Source: Rhodospirillales bacterium BBD 1991-14
GTDB lineage: Bacteria > Pseudomonadota > Alphaproteobacteria > Kiloniellales > Kiloniellaceae
DNA length: 64,000 bases
Assembly (NCBI GenBank): GCA_001657395.1
Contig: LYSY01000003.1
Location: 434,001-498,000 of the forward strand
Reading direction: 5' to 3'
Part shown: one piece after another, positions 30,904 through 39,992 of the stretch
How the letters are laid out: the number at the start of each line of letters is the position of its first letter
How positions within the stretch are numbered: the first letter of the stretch is position 1
Notes under the pieces: model-generated
Told to the model about the DNA's origin: nothing
The model's database searches: none
The model's input: only the letters and a program-made list of their open reading frames with translations
Translations under genes and position numbers: made by a program

Positions 30904-31470
30904 ATGAAGATCAACGGCAATGCCATTCGCCCCGGCAACGTCATCGAACACAAGAACCGCCTCTGGCGGGCGGTGAAGATCCAGCACACCCAGCCCGGCA
31001 AGGGCGGCGCCTATCTGCAGGTGGAACTGAAGGACATTCGCGACGGCACCAAGCTGAACGACCGCTTCCGCGCCAGCGAGGACGTCGAGCGCGTCCGCCT
31101 GGACCAGAAGGAGTTTCAGTTCCTCTTCGCCGAGGACGAGATGCTGACCTTCATGGACAACGAGACCTACGAGCAGATCAGCCTGCACAAGGACATGGTC
31201 GGCGAGCCGGTGGTCTATCTGCAGGACGGCATGACGGTGACCATTGAGTCCTACGAGGGCGAACCGATCTCCGTCATGCTGCCGGACACGGTGATCATGG
31301 AGATCGTCGAGGCCGACGCGGTGGTGAAGGGGCAGACCGCCTCCTCCTCCTACAAGCCGGCGAAGCTGGAGAACGGGGCCCGGGTCATGGTGCCGCCGCA
31401 CATCGAGAGCGGCACCCGCATCGTCGTGAACACCGCCGATTCAACCTATGTGGAGCGGGCCAAGGGCTAG
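30904..31470 (+). CDS. efp: Elongation factor P
   Basis: 188 residues. Rescues ribosomes at polyproline stretches. Three beta-barrel domains; the loop [12 protein letters not shown] places the potentially modified lysine at K33. C-terminal [20 protein letters not shown] is canonical. The many Pro-rich proteins here (TolA, CpoB, the OmpA-like protein) are plausible clients. Start ATG at 30904 by homology; the frame is open upstream. Confidence 0.97.
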   Translation: MKINGNAIRPGNVIEHKNRLWRAVKIQHTQPGKGGAYLQVELKDIRDGTKLNDRFRASEDVERVRLDQKEFQFLFAEDEMLTFMDNETYEQISLHKDMVGEPVVYLQDGMTVTIESYEGEPISVMLPDTVIMEIVEADAVVKGQTASSSYKPAKLENGARVMVPPHIESGTRIVVNTADSTYVERAKG

Positions 31471-31571
31471 CCCCGCCGCTCCTCCGAGGCCACAGCCGGG
31501 GCGCTTTTCGGAGCGCCCGCCGCCTACAGTCCGTTTCCGACCGCAGTCCTCCAACGAAGGCATCCTCCGCC

Positions 31572-32387
31572 ATGGCCACCCGCTCCGCCCTTATCAACGT
31601 CATGGTGAAGGCCGCCAACAAGGCCGCGCGCGGCTTGAAGCGCGACTTCGGCGAGCTGGAGAACCTCCAGGTCTCCCGCAAGGGACCGGCCGACTTCGTC
31701 TCGGCCGCCGACCTGAAGGCGGAAAAGACCCTCAAGGAGGAACTCTCCCACGCCAGGCCGGGATACGGCTTTCTGATGGAGGAATCCGGCAGCCAGGCAC
31801 CCAGCGACGGCAACACCCGTCGATGGCTGGTCGATCCGCTGGACGGCACCACCAACTTCCTTCACGGCCTGCCGCAGTTCGCCATCTCCATCGCCCTGGA
31901 GGAGCGCGGCGAGGTCATCGCCGGGGTGGTCTACGACCCTATCAAGGACGAGCTCTTTCACGCCGAAAAGGGCGGCGGCGCCTTCCTTAACGACCGGCGC
32001 CTGCGGGTTTCCGCCCGCAACCGCCTGGGCGAGAGCCTGATCGGCACCGGCGCGCCCTTCCTGGGCCGTGGCGACTCCGAGCGTTTTCTCGGCGAGATCG
32101 ACGCCGTCATGCAGAACACGGCGGGAATCCGCCGCTGGGGCTCGGCTTCCCTGGACCTCGCCTATGTCGCCGCCGGACGTTTTGATGCCTTCTGGGAGTG
32201 GGGCCTCTCCGCCTGGGACATCGCCGGCGGAATCATCCTGGTGCGCGAGGCCGGCGGCTACGTGAGCGAGGTAAACGGCAAGCAAATCAACCTGGATAGC
32301 CCAAGCATTCTGGCCAGCAACAACAATATCCACAGCGATCTGATGAAGCTGCTCCGCAAACCTTTGAGTAACCAAAGGGCGCAATAA
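31572..32387 (+). CDS. suhB: Inositol monophosphatase family protein SuhB
   Basis: 271 residues. Mg-dependent phosphatase fold: E70-E71 in FLMEESG, the metal-binding WLVDPLDGTTNFLHGLPQFA (D88, D91), and WDIAGGIILVREAGG. SuhB hydrolyses inositol-1-phosphate and in E. coli also aids rRNA transcription antitermination. Downstream of efp. Confidence 0.95.
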   Translation: MATRSALINVMVKAANKAARGLKRDFGELENLQVSRKGPADFVSAADLKAEKTLKEELSHARPGYGFLMEESGSQAPSDGNTRRWLVDPLDGTTNFLHGLPQFAISIALEERGEVIAGVVYDPIKDELFHAEKGGGAFLNDRRLRVSARNRLGESLIGTGAPFLGRGDSERFLGEIDAVMQNTAGIRRWGSASLDLAYVAAGRFDAFWEWGLSAWDIAGGIILVREAGGYVSEVNGKQINLDSPSILASNNNIHSDLMKLLRKPLSNQRAQ

Positions 32388-32533
32388 TAGGGGCGTGGTA
32401 GTCCCCCCGGCTCTGCGGCCGGCGGGAATGAAGGCTGGTGCCGGCGTCCGTAAAGCGGTTGTCGCCGGTCGGCCGGCGGAATACTGTTAACCAAAAGGGT
32501 TGCCTTAGGGGAATGGGGCATCAGGGGCCGCAA

Positions 32534-34099
32534 ATGAAGAGATTTGCAGAGCGGAGTGGTCGGATGGGCTTCGAGCAGCGTCACCCGTTTTCGGGTTCGC
32601 GGTCAGGAAAGCTGGCAGCCGGGCTGCTGGCCGCCACGGCTGTGGTGGCGCTCCTGGGGGCCGCGGTCCTGACTGCCGGGCCGGCTTCGGCCCAATCCCG
32701 GTCGAATTCCGGGATCACCATTAACTCCGACGTCCTGGACAGCCTGGGTCCGGGCCCGCAGCCCCTGACGCCTTTGCCTCTCGCACCGCTGCCGCAGGCC
32801 GCCCCCACGCCCCTCGCCCCGACCGGGCCCGGCGCGGCGGCACCGGCCGGCAATCAATTGCGCCTGCTGCCGCCGGCCTCCGGCACCCGGCAGGCCCGCG
32901 GAATCGTGGTGACACGGCCTTCAACCCTGCTGTTTCCGCCGCTTCAGAACCCCTCAAGCACCCTCACGCCGGGCTTCTCGGCCGACGTCGCCCGCGAGCA
33001 GCGCAAGCAGGCCTTCGACAACGCCTTCGCCAATGGCCCGGAACCGCAGTCGCAGCTGCTGCTGCCGCTTGCCGAGAACGGCGGCGCCGCGCCGCAGGAC
33101 GACGGCGAGTGGGTCTTCGAAACGGTCATCATCGAATCCAGCCCGATCCCTGAGATGCCGGGGCGCAAGCCTGCGCCGACGCCCGCCATGCTGGCCGCCC
33201 TGACCGAGGCCATCATGGCCGATGCGGCAGCGCAGGAGCCGGGCCTGGAAGAGACCCTGAAAGGCTCGCTGCCCGCCGTCGCTGTGACGCCGGTGGAAAC
33301 CGTGGAACTGGAGCCGCGGTTGGCACCGGAGTTCCGCACCCCGCCGACCGCCGGGGACGCGCGTTCCGAAGCCGTCAGCGAAGCGGCGCCGGACCAGGTT
33401 GCCGGGCTGACCCCTTCGGATCTGCAGGCGGAGCCGGGCCAGGCGGTCGCAGGGACCCCGATAGTCGAAGAGATCGGGGAAACGGATCCTGCGGCTCCGG
33501 CTGAGGCCCAGACCCAGACCGAGCCTGCTGGCGAGACGGTTGCGGTCGCTGCCGTGCCCGCCGAGGACGCCCCGGCAGCAGCGGCTCCGAACGCTCCGGT
33601 CAGCCTGCTGCCGCAGGACCTTGCGGAAAACGTCGACACGCCGGCAGACGCGAGCCCGGAGACGGAAAGCGCCTCTGAGACCGTTGCCACCCGGTCGGCG
33701 GCCGTTCCCGCGCTTGCCGAGGGCACGACCCAGGTCGCCAGCCTGCCCCAGTCTTCGGAAACCCTCGGCTCCGGGACGGCGCCGAGCCTGAAGGATGTGA
33801 CCTTCACCTTCGCGGCGGATTCGGCGGAGTTGAGCACCACCGCACAGGCGGTGCTGCGCTCCCTGGCGGACGATCTGCGGGACCAGGGCGACGACCGCAT
33901 TCAGGTGCTCGGCTATGCCGCCGATGACGGCGGGTCGCCCGAACTAGCCCGCCAGCTGGCCCTGTCCCGCGCCCTGAAGGTCCGGACTTTCCTGATGGAT
34001 GCCGGCATTTCCTCCGCCCGTATCCAGGTGCGCCCGCCCAGGGGCGTCGCCGACAGCGGCCCGGCCAACCGGGTCGACATCAAGCCGATCGGCAGCTAA
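32534..34099 (+). CDS. Exported OmpA-family protein with Pro/Ala-rich linker
   Basis: 521 residues; ATG with AGGGG upstream. Signal-type hydrophobic stretch at ~28-50 (LAAGLLAATAVVALLGAAVL) ending GPASAQS. A ~370-residue low-complexity Pro/Ala/Glu-rich middle follows. The C-terminal ~95 residues form an OmpA-like peptidoglycan-binding domain (VTFTFAADSAELSTTAQAVL, VLGYAADDGGSPELARQLAL, SRALKVRTFLMDAGI). Followed by MotA/MotB-like genes on the same strand, suggesting a common envelope function. Confidence 0.8.
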   Translation: MKRFAERSGRMGFEQRHPFSGSRSGKLAAGLLAATAVVALLGAAVLTAGPASAQSRSNSGITINSDVLDSLGPGPQPLTPLPLAPLPQAAPTPLAPTGPGAAAPAGNQLRLLPPASGTRQARGIVVTRPSTLLFPPLQNPSSTLTPGFSADVAREQRKQAFDNAFANGPEPQSQLLLPLAENGGAAPQDDGEWVFETVIIESSPIPEMPGRKPAPTPAMLAALTEAIMADAAAQEPGLEETLKGSLPAVAVTPVETVELEPRLAPEFRTPPTAGDARSEAVSEAAPDQVAGLTPSDLQAEPGQAVAGTPIVEEIGETDPAAPAEAQTQTEPAGETVAVAAVPAEDAPAAAAPNAPVSLLPQDLAENVDTPADASPETESASETVATRSAAVPALAEGTTQVASLPQSSETLGSGTAPSLKDVTFTFAADSAELSTTAQAVLRSLADDLRDQGDDRIQVLGYAADDGGSPELARQLALSRALKVRTFLMDAGISSARIQVRPPRGVADSGPANRVDIKPIGS

Positions 34100-34172
34100 G
34101 CGGCCGTTTCGCAGCCCCCGGACCAGCGGGTTGGTGCAGGCGCCGGTTGGAGCGATCGGCGCCCATCAATTC

Positions 34173-34249
34173 GATTCGCCCAATCAAATCCATTCCCAAT
34201 GACCGGAAGATGCTCTAACCCTTAGGACATGCTATGTAGAGGGCGAATC
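34173..34249. promoter_or_regulatory. Spaced inverted repeat before MotA-like gene
   Basis: 9-bp perfect inverted repeat GATTCGCCC (34173-34181) / GGGCGAATC (34241-34249) in the 183-bp gap upstream of the MotA-like gene. Could be an operator pair or chance. Confidence 0.25.
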
Positions 34250-34282
34250 TGGCGCGTCTAGGCGCGCCGGAGAGGGTGCCCG

Positions 34283-35494
34283 GTGACCGACAGCGCCGCT
34301 CCGGACCGAGGGCGGAGACGAGGATTAAGACCTTTTCGCATGTCCTTCCTGCAGACTTATCTCCTGCGCATGGTGCTGTTCCTGGCCGCTGTCCTCATCG
34401 CCGGCGCCTTTATCGCCCCGCAGTTGCAGGACGCCTTCCTGGCCAACTGGCTCCTGAACGGCCTGATCATGCTGATCCTGCTGTTCGGCATCGCTCTCAG
34501 CTTCGTCCAGGTGCTGGGCCTGCGCGGAGAGATCTACTGGCTTGAGACCCTGCGCCGGGAAAGCCGCGGCGGCCTGATCTTTCCCGGCACGCTGTCGCAG
34601 GATTCACCGCCGCGCCTGCTTGGGCCCATGGTCACCATGATCGGCGACCGCGCCGGGCGGCTGTCCCTCTCCACCATGTCGATGCGCACGCTGTTGGACA
34701 CCATTGCGGCGCGGATCGAGGAATCCCACGAGATTTCCCGCTACATCATCGGCCTGCTCATTTTCCTCGGCCTGCTGGGCACCTTCTGGGGCCTGCTGGA
34801 CACGGTGAACGCCGTGGGCCAGACCATCGGCGGGCTGTCCGGCGGCAGTGGCGACCCGGTGGTCCTCTTCGAGGAACTGAAAGGCGGGCTGGAGGCGCCG
34901 CTGTCCGGCATGGGTACGGCCTTTTCCTCCTCCCTCTTCGGCCTCGCCGGATCGCTGGTGCTGGGCTTTCTGGAACTGAATTCAAGCCAGGCCCACAACC
35001 GCTTCGTCAATGAGCTCGAAGAGTGGCTTTCCAGCGTCACCAAGCTGGGCAGCGCCACCGCGACCGGCGAAGGCGAGCAGCCGGTCTCGGCCTACGTCCA
35101 TGCACTGCTGGAGAAAACGGCCGACAGCCTGGAGCAGCTGCAGCGCACCGTCGCGCGCGGCGAGGAAGACCGGGCGGCCATCAACCAGAACCTCGCGGCG
35201 CTCACCGAACGGCTCAGCAACCTCACCGACCATATGCGCACCGAGCAGTCGGTCATGCTCTCCATCGCCGAGACCCAGGCGAGCCTGAAACCCCTGCTCG
35301 CCCGCATTGCCGATGCCAGCGGCGAAGAGGCCGGACTGGACAAGGCCACCAAGGGGCATATCCGCAACCTCGACCTGCGGCTGGAGCGCATGGCGGCGGA
35401 GATGGCCGGCGGGCGCGAGCAGGCGGTGGAGGAGTTGCGCAGTGAGATCCGCCTGCTGACCCGCACCCTCGCCGCCATGGCCGAGGAAGGCTAG
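34283..35494 (+). CDS. MotA/TolQ/ExbB-like proton channel subunit
   Basis: 403 residues from a GTG with GGAGAG upstream. Two N-terminal hydrophobic segments (LLRMVLFLAAVLIAGAFIA, NWLLNGLIMLILLFGIALSF), then two more (ISRYIIGLLIFLGLLGTFWG and GMGTAFSSSLFGLAGSLVLG) that carry the MotA/TolQ-type pore pattern. A ~170-residue helical cytoplasmic tail follows (DRAAINQNLAALTERLSNLT). Probably the stator partner of the MotB-like protein downstream. Not flagellar in context: no flagellar genes are nearby. Confidence 0.8.
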   Translation: MTDSAAPDRGRRRGLRPFRMSFLQTYLLRMVLFLAAVLIAGAFIAPQLQDAFLANWLLNGLIMLILLFGIALSFVQVLGLRGEIYWLETLRRESRGGLIFPGTLSQDSPPRLLGPMVTMIGDRAGRLSLSTMSMRTLLDTIAARIEESHEISRYIIGLLIFLGLLGTFWGLLDTVNAVGQTIGGLSGGSGDPVVLFEELKGGLEAPLSGMGTAFSSSLFGLAGSLVLGFLELNSSQAHNRFVNELEEWLSSVTKLGSATATGEGEQPVSAYVHALLEKTADSLEQLQRTVARGEEDRAAINQNLAALTERLSNLTDHMRTEQSVMLSIAETQASLKPLLARIADASGEEAGLDKATKGHIRNLDLRLERMAAEMAGGREQAVEELRSEIRLLTRTLAAMAEEG

Positions 35495-35502
35495 GCAAGG
35501 CC

Positions 35503-35760
35503 CCCACTATCAGGATTAGGTGCATGATGAGATCGACTTTTCGACCGCACCTGGCAGGAGCCGCGCGCAGCACGATGTGGTGCATCGGGCAAGCGTGGCG
35601 ACGCAGCGGGTGCGGAGCGAAAAGCGACCCCGCGGGCGGTCGGGAACGCCCCGTGGACGTCGTCGCACCGGCTTCCCGATGGCCCACATCGGCTGCACCG
35701 GTCCTCCTAGCCACGGGGCGTTCCCGACCGTCTCATGGCGCACCTAATCCTGATAGTGGG
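35503..35760. mobile_element. 258-bp MITE-like element with 21-bp terminal inverted repeats
   Basis: The ends (35503-35523 and 35740-35760) are perfect 21-bp inverted repeats. Inside are two hairpin lobes: an imperfect stem between ~35532-35552 and ~35611-35631, and a perfect 20-bp stem 35637-35656 / 35711-35730. The whole folds as a three-way junction. No coding sequence is convincing and no target duplication is evident. It separates the MotA-like and MotB-like genes; its right end lies 5 bp before the MotB-like ATG and supplies part of that leader. Confidence 0.75.
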
Positions 35761-35765
35761 TCCTG

Positions 35766-37277
35766 ATGTACGCGCTCGGCCGCGGCGGCTCGCGGCGCTC
35801 CATCAACATCTGGCCCGGCTTCGTCGACGGCCTCGCCACCCTGCTGCTGGTGGTGATCTTCGTCCTCATGGTCTTCATGGTGGCGCAGTTCTTCCTCTCC
35901 ATCGCCATCACCGGCAAGGACGAGGCGCTGCTGCGCCTGGAAAACGAGATCAACGAACTGGCGGACCTGCTGGCGCTGGAGCGCAGCGCCAATGCCGATC
36001 TGCGGGTCAACGTCGCCCAGCTTTCCTCGGAACTGCAGTCGTCGCTGGCCAACCGGGAGGCCCTGACCAGTCAGCTCGCGGCCCTGACCGAGCAGCGCGA
36101 GTCCCTGGCGGACCAGTTGGCCGCCCTGGCCGACGAGCGCGACGACCTGGCGAGCCTGCTGGCCGCCGAACGGGAAGAAAGCAGCCGCCTCGCCGCCCTT
36201 CTGAGCAGCAACGAGGAGGAGCTGGCGGCGCTGCGCGGGCAGGCCGACGAGCGCGAACAGGCCCTGACGGTGAGCCAGGCCGAACTGGCAGCGGTGCGCG
36301 AAGCGCTGGCGCGGCGCGAGGCGGAACTGGAGGAAAGCCGCCAGGCGCTCACCGAGAGCCAGGCCGAACTGGATGCCGAACGCGCGCGCCTGGAGGCCGC
36401 GCTGGCGCGCCTCAACACCGACCAGGAGAAGCTCGAGGAGGCGCTGGCCGCCATCGCCGCCGGACAGGTGGAACTGGAGGATGCCTTCAAGACCATCGAA
36501 GCGGACAAGGAGACCATCGAGGCCCAGCTTGCGGAGCTGGCGATCCTGCGCTCCCTGCGCGACGACCTGGTGAAAAAACTGCAGGCGGCGGAGGCGGCCG
36601 GGCGCGAACAGACCGCCGCCCTTGCCGAGCAGGAAGAGCTTTCCGAAGAGGCACAGATCCAGATCACGCTGCTGAACCAGCAACTCGCCGCCCTGCGCCA
36701 GCAGCTCACCACCCTGTCGGAGGCGCTCGACCTGGCGGAATCCGAGAACGAGGCGCAGCAGGTGCAGATCGCCGACCTCGGCCGGCGCCTGAACGTCGCG
36801 CTGGCCAGCAAGGTGCAGGAACTGGCGCGCTACCGCTCAGAGTTCTTCGGGCGCCTGCGCGAGGCCATTGGCAACCGCCAGGACATCCGCGTGGTCGGCG
36901 ACCGCTTCGTCTTCCAGTCGGAGATCCTGTTCCGCAGCGGCTCCGCCACCATCGGCGAACCCGGCCAGGTACAGCTCGCCCGTCTGGCCGAAACCCTGCA
37001 GGAGATCGCGGGAACCATCCCCGACGAACTGGACTGGGTGCTCAGGGTCGACGGCCATACCGACCGCGCACCCATCAGCACCTTTCAGTTCCCCTCCAAT
37101 TGGGAGCTTTCCTCGGCCCGTGCCATCGCCGTTACGAAATTCCTTATCGCCCAGGGCATTCCCCCGACCCGCCTGGCCGCGACCGGCTTCGGCGAGTTCC
37201 AGCCGCTGGATTCCGGCAGCGACGAAATCGCCTTCCGCCGCAACCGCCGCATCGAGTTCAAACTCACCCAGCGCTGA
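35766..37277 (+). CDS. MotB/OmpA-like protein with long periplasmic coiled coil
   Basis: 503 residues. One N-terminal transmembrane helix with a MotB-like acidic residue (D21 in WPGFVDGLATLLLVVIFVL). Residues ~55-360 are continuous coiled coil with repeated LAALTEQRESLADQLAALAD-type heptads. The C-terminal ~140 residues are OmpA/MotB peptidoglycan-binding (FQSEILFRSGSATIGEPGQV, LRVDGHTDRAP, RRNRRIEFKLTQR). Much longer than flagellar MotB (~300). The start codon abuts a mobile-like element and its ribosome site is weak (GTGGG). Confidence 0.85.
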   Translation: MYALGRGGSRRSINIWPGFVDGLATLLLVVIFVLMVFMVAQFFLSIAITGKDEALLRLENEINELADLLALERSANADLRVNVAQLSSELQSSLANREALTSQLAALTEQRESLADQLAALADERDDLASLLAAEREESSRLAALLSSNEEELAALRGQADEREQALTVSQAELAAVREALARREAELEESRQALTESQAELDAERARLEAALARLNTDQEKLEEALAAIAAGQVELEDAFKTIEADKETIEAQLAELAILRSLRDDLVKKLQAAEAAGREQTAALAEQEELSEEAQIQITLLNQQLAALRQQLTTLSEALDLAESENEAQQVQIADLGRRLNVALASKVQELARYRSEFFGRLREAIGNRQDIRVVGDRFVFQSEILFRSGSATIGEPGQVQLARLAETLQEIAGTIPDELDWVLRVDGHTDRAPISTFQFPSNWELSSARAIAVTKFLIAQGIPPTRLAATGFGEFQPLDSGSDEIAFRRNRRIEFKLTQR

Positions 37278-37311
37278 GCGATATCCGAGTTGAGTGATGG
37301 CAGGGTGAGCG

Positions 37312-38637
37312 ATGGCGGCGACGACTGAGCAGAGAAAGACGCAGATCGTGGTTGTCGGCGGCGGGGCCGGCGGCCTCGAACTGGTGCGCCGCCTCGGCAC
37401 CCGCTTCGGGCGCGACGCCTACGACATCATCCTGGTCGAACGCAACCGCACGCACATCTGGAAACCCCTGCTGCACGAGGTCGCTGCCGGCTCGCTGGAT
37501 GCCAACATGGACGAAGTCGGCTACGGCGGCCACGGGGTGCGCTGGGGCTACCGCTTCTTCTACGGCACCTTTGCCGGCATCGACCGGGAAAAGCGGGTGG
37601 TGCGCACGGCGCCGCTGCTGGACGAGGACGGCAAGGAGGTCATCGGCGCCCACGACATCCGCTACGACTACCTGGTGCTGGCGGTCGGCGGCGTGTCCAA
37701 CGACTTCGGCATCCCCGGCGTCGCGGACTACGCCCTCTTCCTGGAGGACCGGCAGCAGGCAGACCAGTTCCGCTCGAAGCTTCTGAACGCCTGCCTGCGG
37801 GTCACCCACAAGGTCGCACAGGGCGAGACGGAGGCCATGGTCAGGATCGCCATCGTCGGGGCCGGTGCCACCGGCGTCGAACTGGCGGCCGAGCTCTACA
37901 ATGCCGCCCATGCGCTGCGCCACTACGGCCTGGAGGTCTTCGACGAAACGCGCCTCAAGGTCACCATCCTCGAGGCCGGCCCGCGCATCCTGCCCGCCCT
38001 GCCGGACAAGCTCGCCGAGGCCGCGGCAGCCGAGCTCGAAGCTCTCGGCGTCGAGATCCTGACCGGCACCGCCGTCGAAGCGGTCGAGCCCGCCGCCGTC
38101 AGGACCGAGAGCGGACGGACCATCGCCGCCGACCTGACCCTCTGGGCGGCGGGCGTGAAAGGCCCGGATTACCTCGCCGGCCTGGCGGGCCTCGAAGCGG
38201 ACCGGGCAAACCGGCTGGTCGTCCGCCCCAGCCTGCAGACGACCGCCGACGACCGGATCTTCGCCATCGGCGACTGCTGTTCCTATACCCCGGCTAACGA
38301 GCAACGGCCGATCCCGCCGCGCGCCCAGGCGGCCCACCAGATGGCGACCCTGGTCTTCGAGAACATCGTGAACCTCACCGAGGGCCGTCCGCTGAAGGAC
38401 TTCGTCTACAACGACCGGGGGTCGCTGGTCGCCCTCAGCCGCTTCTCGACCGTCGGCAGCCTGATGGGCAATCTGGTGGGCGGGCGCATGGCGGTGGAGG
38501 GGCGCCTGGCGCGGATCGCCTACGCCTCTCTCTACCGCATGCACCTCGTCGCCATTCATGGCTGGATCAAGGGCCTGGCCATGATCCTGGTGGGCCACGT
38601 CAACCGGATCGTCCGGCCCAAGCTGAAGCTGCACTGA
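37312..38637 (+). CDS. ndh: Type II NADH dehydrogenase-like oxidoreductase
   Basis: 441 residues. FAD-binding dinucleotide fold at the N-terminus (QIVVVGGGAGGLELVRRLG), substrate-side motif WKPLLHEVAAGSLD, NAD-binding fold (VRIAIVGAGATGVELAAELY) and the C-terminal FAD motif DDRIFAIGDCCSY. Peripheral membrane enzyme passing electrons from NADH to quinone without proton pumping. C-terminal HGWIKGLAMILVGHVNRIV may be the membrane anchor. 34 bp after the MotB-like gene; convergent with an MFS gene. Confidence 0.9.
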   Translation: MAATTEQRKTQIVVVGGGAGGLELVRRLGTRFGRDAYDIILVERNRTHIWKPLLHEVAAGSLDANMDEVGYGGHGVRWGYRFFYGTFAGIDREKRVVRTAPLLDEDGKEVIGAHDIRYDYLVLAVGGVSNDFGIPGVADYALFLEDRQQADQFRSKLLNACLRVTHKVAQGETEAMVRIAIVGAGATGVELAAELYNAAHALRHYGLEVFDETRLKVTILEAGPRILPALPDKLAEAAAAELEALGVEILTGTAVEAVEPAAVRTESGRTIAADLTLWAAGVKGPDYLAGLAGLEADRANRLVVRPSLQTTADDRIFAIGDCCSYTPANEQRPIPPRAQAAHQMATLVFENIVNLTEGRPLKDFVYNDRGSLVALSRFSTVGSLMGNLVGGRMAVEGRLARIAYASLYRMHLVAIHGWIKGLAMILVGHVNRIVRPKLKLH

Positions 38638-38664
38638 GGCCCTGCCTGCATGCCCGGGGGGCCC

Positions 38665-39891
38665 TCACGCGAAGGCCTTCCCCGGCTGCGACGGGCGGTC
38701 GTCCATGGATAGCTGGATCACCGCGGCGAGGATGCCGACGACGACCAGAGACAGCCAGGCCATGGTGTAGCTGCCGCTGACGTCGTAGGCGAGCCCGCCG
38801 AGGTAGGCGCCCAGGAAGGCGCCGACCTGGTGGCTGAAGAACATCACGCCGAACAGCGCCCCGAAGTTGGTGGGCCCGAACATCGCGTTCAAAAGACTGC
38901 TGACCGGCGGAATGACGCTGAGCCAGAGAAAGCCCATCGCCGCCCCGAAGGCCAGAGTGCTTTCCATCGAGACCGGGAGAAAGGCGTAGCAGGCAATGGC
39001 GACGGTGCGGAACACGTAGATCAGGGCGAGGATCAGCTTGTTGCCGTAACGCTCCCCCAGGCGCCCGACCACCAGGGTGCCGACGGCGTTGAAGATGCCG
39101 ATCAGGGCGATGGCGTTGGCGCTGACCGAAGGCGCGAGGCCGCAGATCGCAACGAACTTCGGCAGATGTGTCGCGACGAAGATAAGCTGAAAGCCGCAGG
39201 CGAAGAACGCCAGGGTCATGGCCAAGTAGCCCGGATGGCGCAGCGCCTCGCCGATGGCGCGCCGGGCATCCGGGCGCTCGGCCGGACCGGCGGCCTCTCC
39301 GCCGTTGCGTTTGAAAAAGACCGCCAGGCGGGCCATGGCGGCAGCCAGGGCCGCCAGCAGCAGCAGGGTCGTGTCCCAGGAGATCCGGTCGAGCAGGCCC
39401 TGGGACGCCGGGGCGATGACGAAGGTGCCGAGCGATCCGGCAGCCGCCAGGATGGAGATCGCCAGAGCGCGCACGCCGGGCGCGGCAAGGCGCGACAGGA
39501 TGCCCACCAGCACGCCGTGGGAGGTGCCTGCCACCGCCAGGCCGATCAGCACGCCGCCGCCGAAGAACAGCCCGAAGCCCGTCCCCAGACTCATCAGCCA
39601 GAGACCCAGCGCGAAGCAGAGCGCCGCCAGAAGGACGACGATCCGCCCGCCGTAGCGGTCCGACAGCGCGCCCATGGCCGGCTGCCCGATCCCCCAAAAG
39701 AGATTCTGAAGTGCCATCGCAAGGCCGAAGGTGGCGACGGAAACGCCGGCACCGCGAACCATGGGATCGAGAAACAGCCCGAGGCTCTGGCGGATGCCCA
39801 TGGAGGTCGAGAGGATCAGGCTGGAGACCACCAGAACGACAAGCAATGCGGGCGTCCAGTCCGCTGATGTTGCAAAGCGCCGACGCGCCAT
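38665..39891 (-). CDS. MFS transporter
   Basis: 408 residues; ATG with GGAAGG at 7 nt, 10 codons inside the longest frame. Twelve predicted membrane helices. Loop motif GALSDRYGGRIVVLL after helix 2 is the major-facilitator signature. Resembles the OFA/oxalate-formate-like or drug MFS group; substrate unknown. Downstream of a TetR gene (101 bp gap with a TetR-type dyad), so probably an efflux or uptake system under its control. Confidence 0.88.
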   Translation of the reverse strand: MARRRFATSADWTPALLVVLVVSSLILSTSMGIRQSLGLFLDPMVRGAGVSVATFGLAMALQNLFWGIGQPAMGALSDRYGGRIVVLLAALCFALGLWLMSLGTGFGLFFGGGVLIGLAVAGTSHGVLVGILSRLAAPGVRALAISILAAAGSLGTFVIAPASQGLLDRISWDTTLLLLAALAAAMARLAVFFKRNGGEAAGPAERPDARRAIGEALRHPGYLAMTLAFFACGFQLIFVATHLPKFVAICGLAPSVSANAIALIGIFNAVGTLVVGRLGERYGNKLILALIYVFRTVAIACYAFLPVSMESTLAFGAAMGFLWLSVIPPVSSLLNAMFGPTNFGALFGVMFFSHQVGAFLGAYLGGLAYDVSGSYTMAWLSLVVVGILAAVIQLSMDDRPSQPGKAFA

Positions 39892-39949
39892 GTCCGATCC
39901 TTCCGGTCGTTTCACAGACAACCGAGAAAGACCGCATCGCGGCCAAGAG

Positions 39950-39969
39950 TAAACTCACTAGTCGGTATA
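39950..39969. promoter_or_regulatory. Candidate TetR-type operator
   Basis: Imperfect 20-bp palindrome centred on ACTAGT (minus strand TATACCGACTAGTGAGTTTA, 14 of 20 positions symmetric). One half, TATACCGACTAGT, resembles known TetR-family half-sites. Lies between the TetR gene and the MFS gene. Confidence 0.45.
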
Positions 39970-39992
39970 CATGACCTGACGCAGCGCTACGC

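Noticed and set aside
35516-35747. 75-80-codon ORFs inside the 258-bp element as a transposase
   Set aside because: Too short and without any transposase motif; they arise from the palindromic GC-rich sequence.
34283-37277. Zorya defence system (ZorAB)
   Set aside because: The two-gene stator recalls ZorAB, but no ZorC/D/E effector follows and the long coiled coil is in the MotB-like rather than the MotA-like protein.
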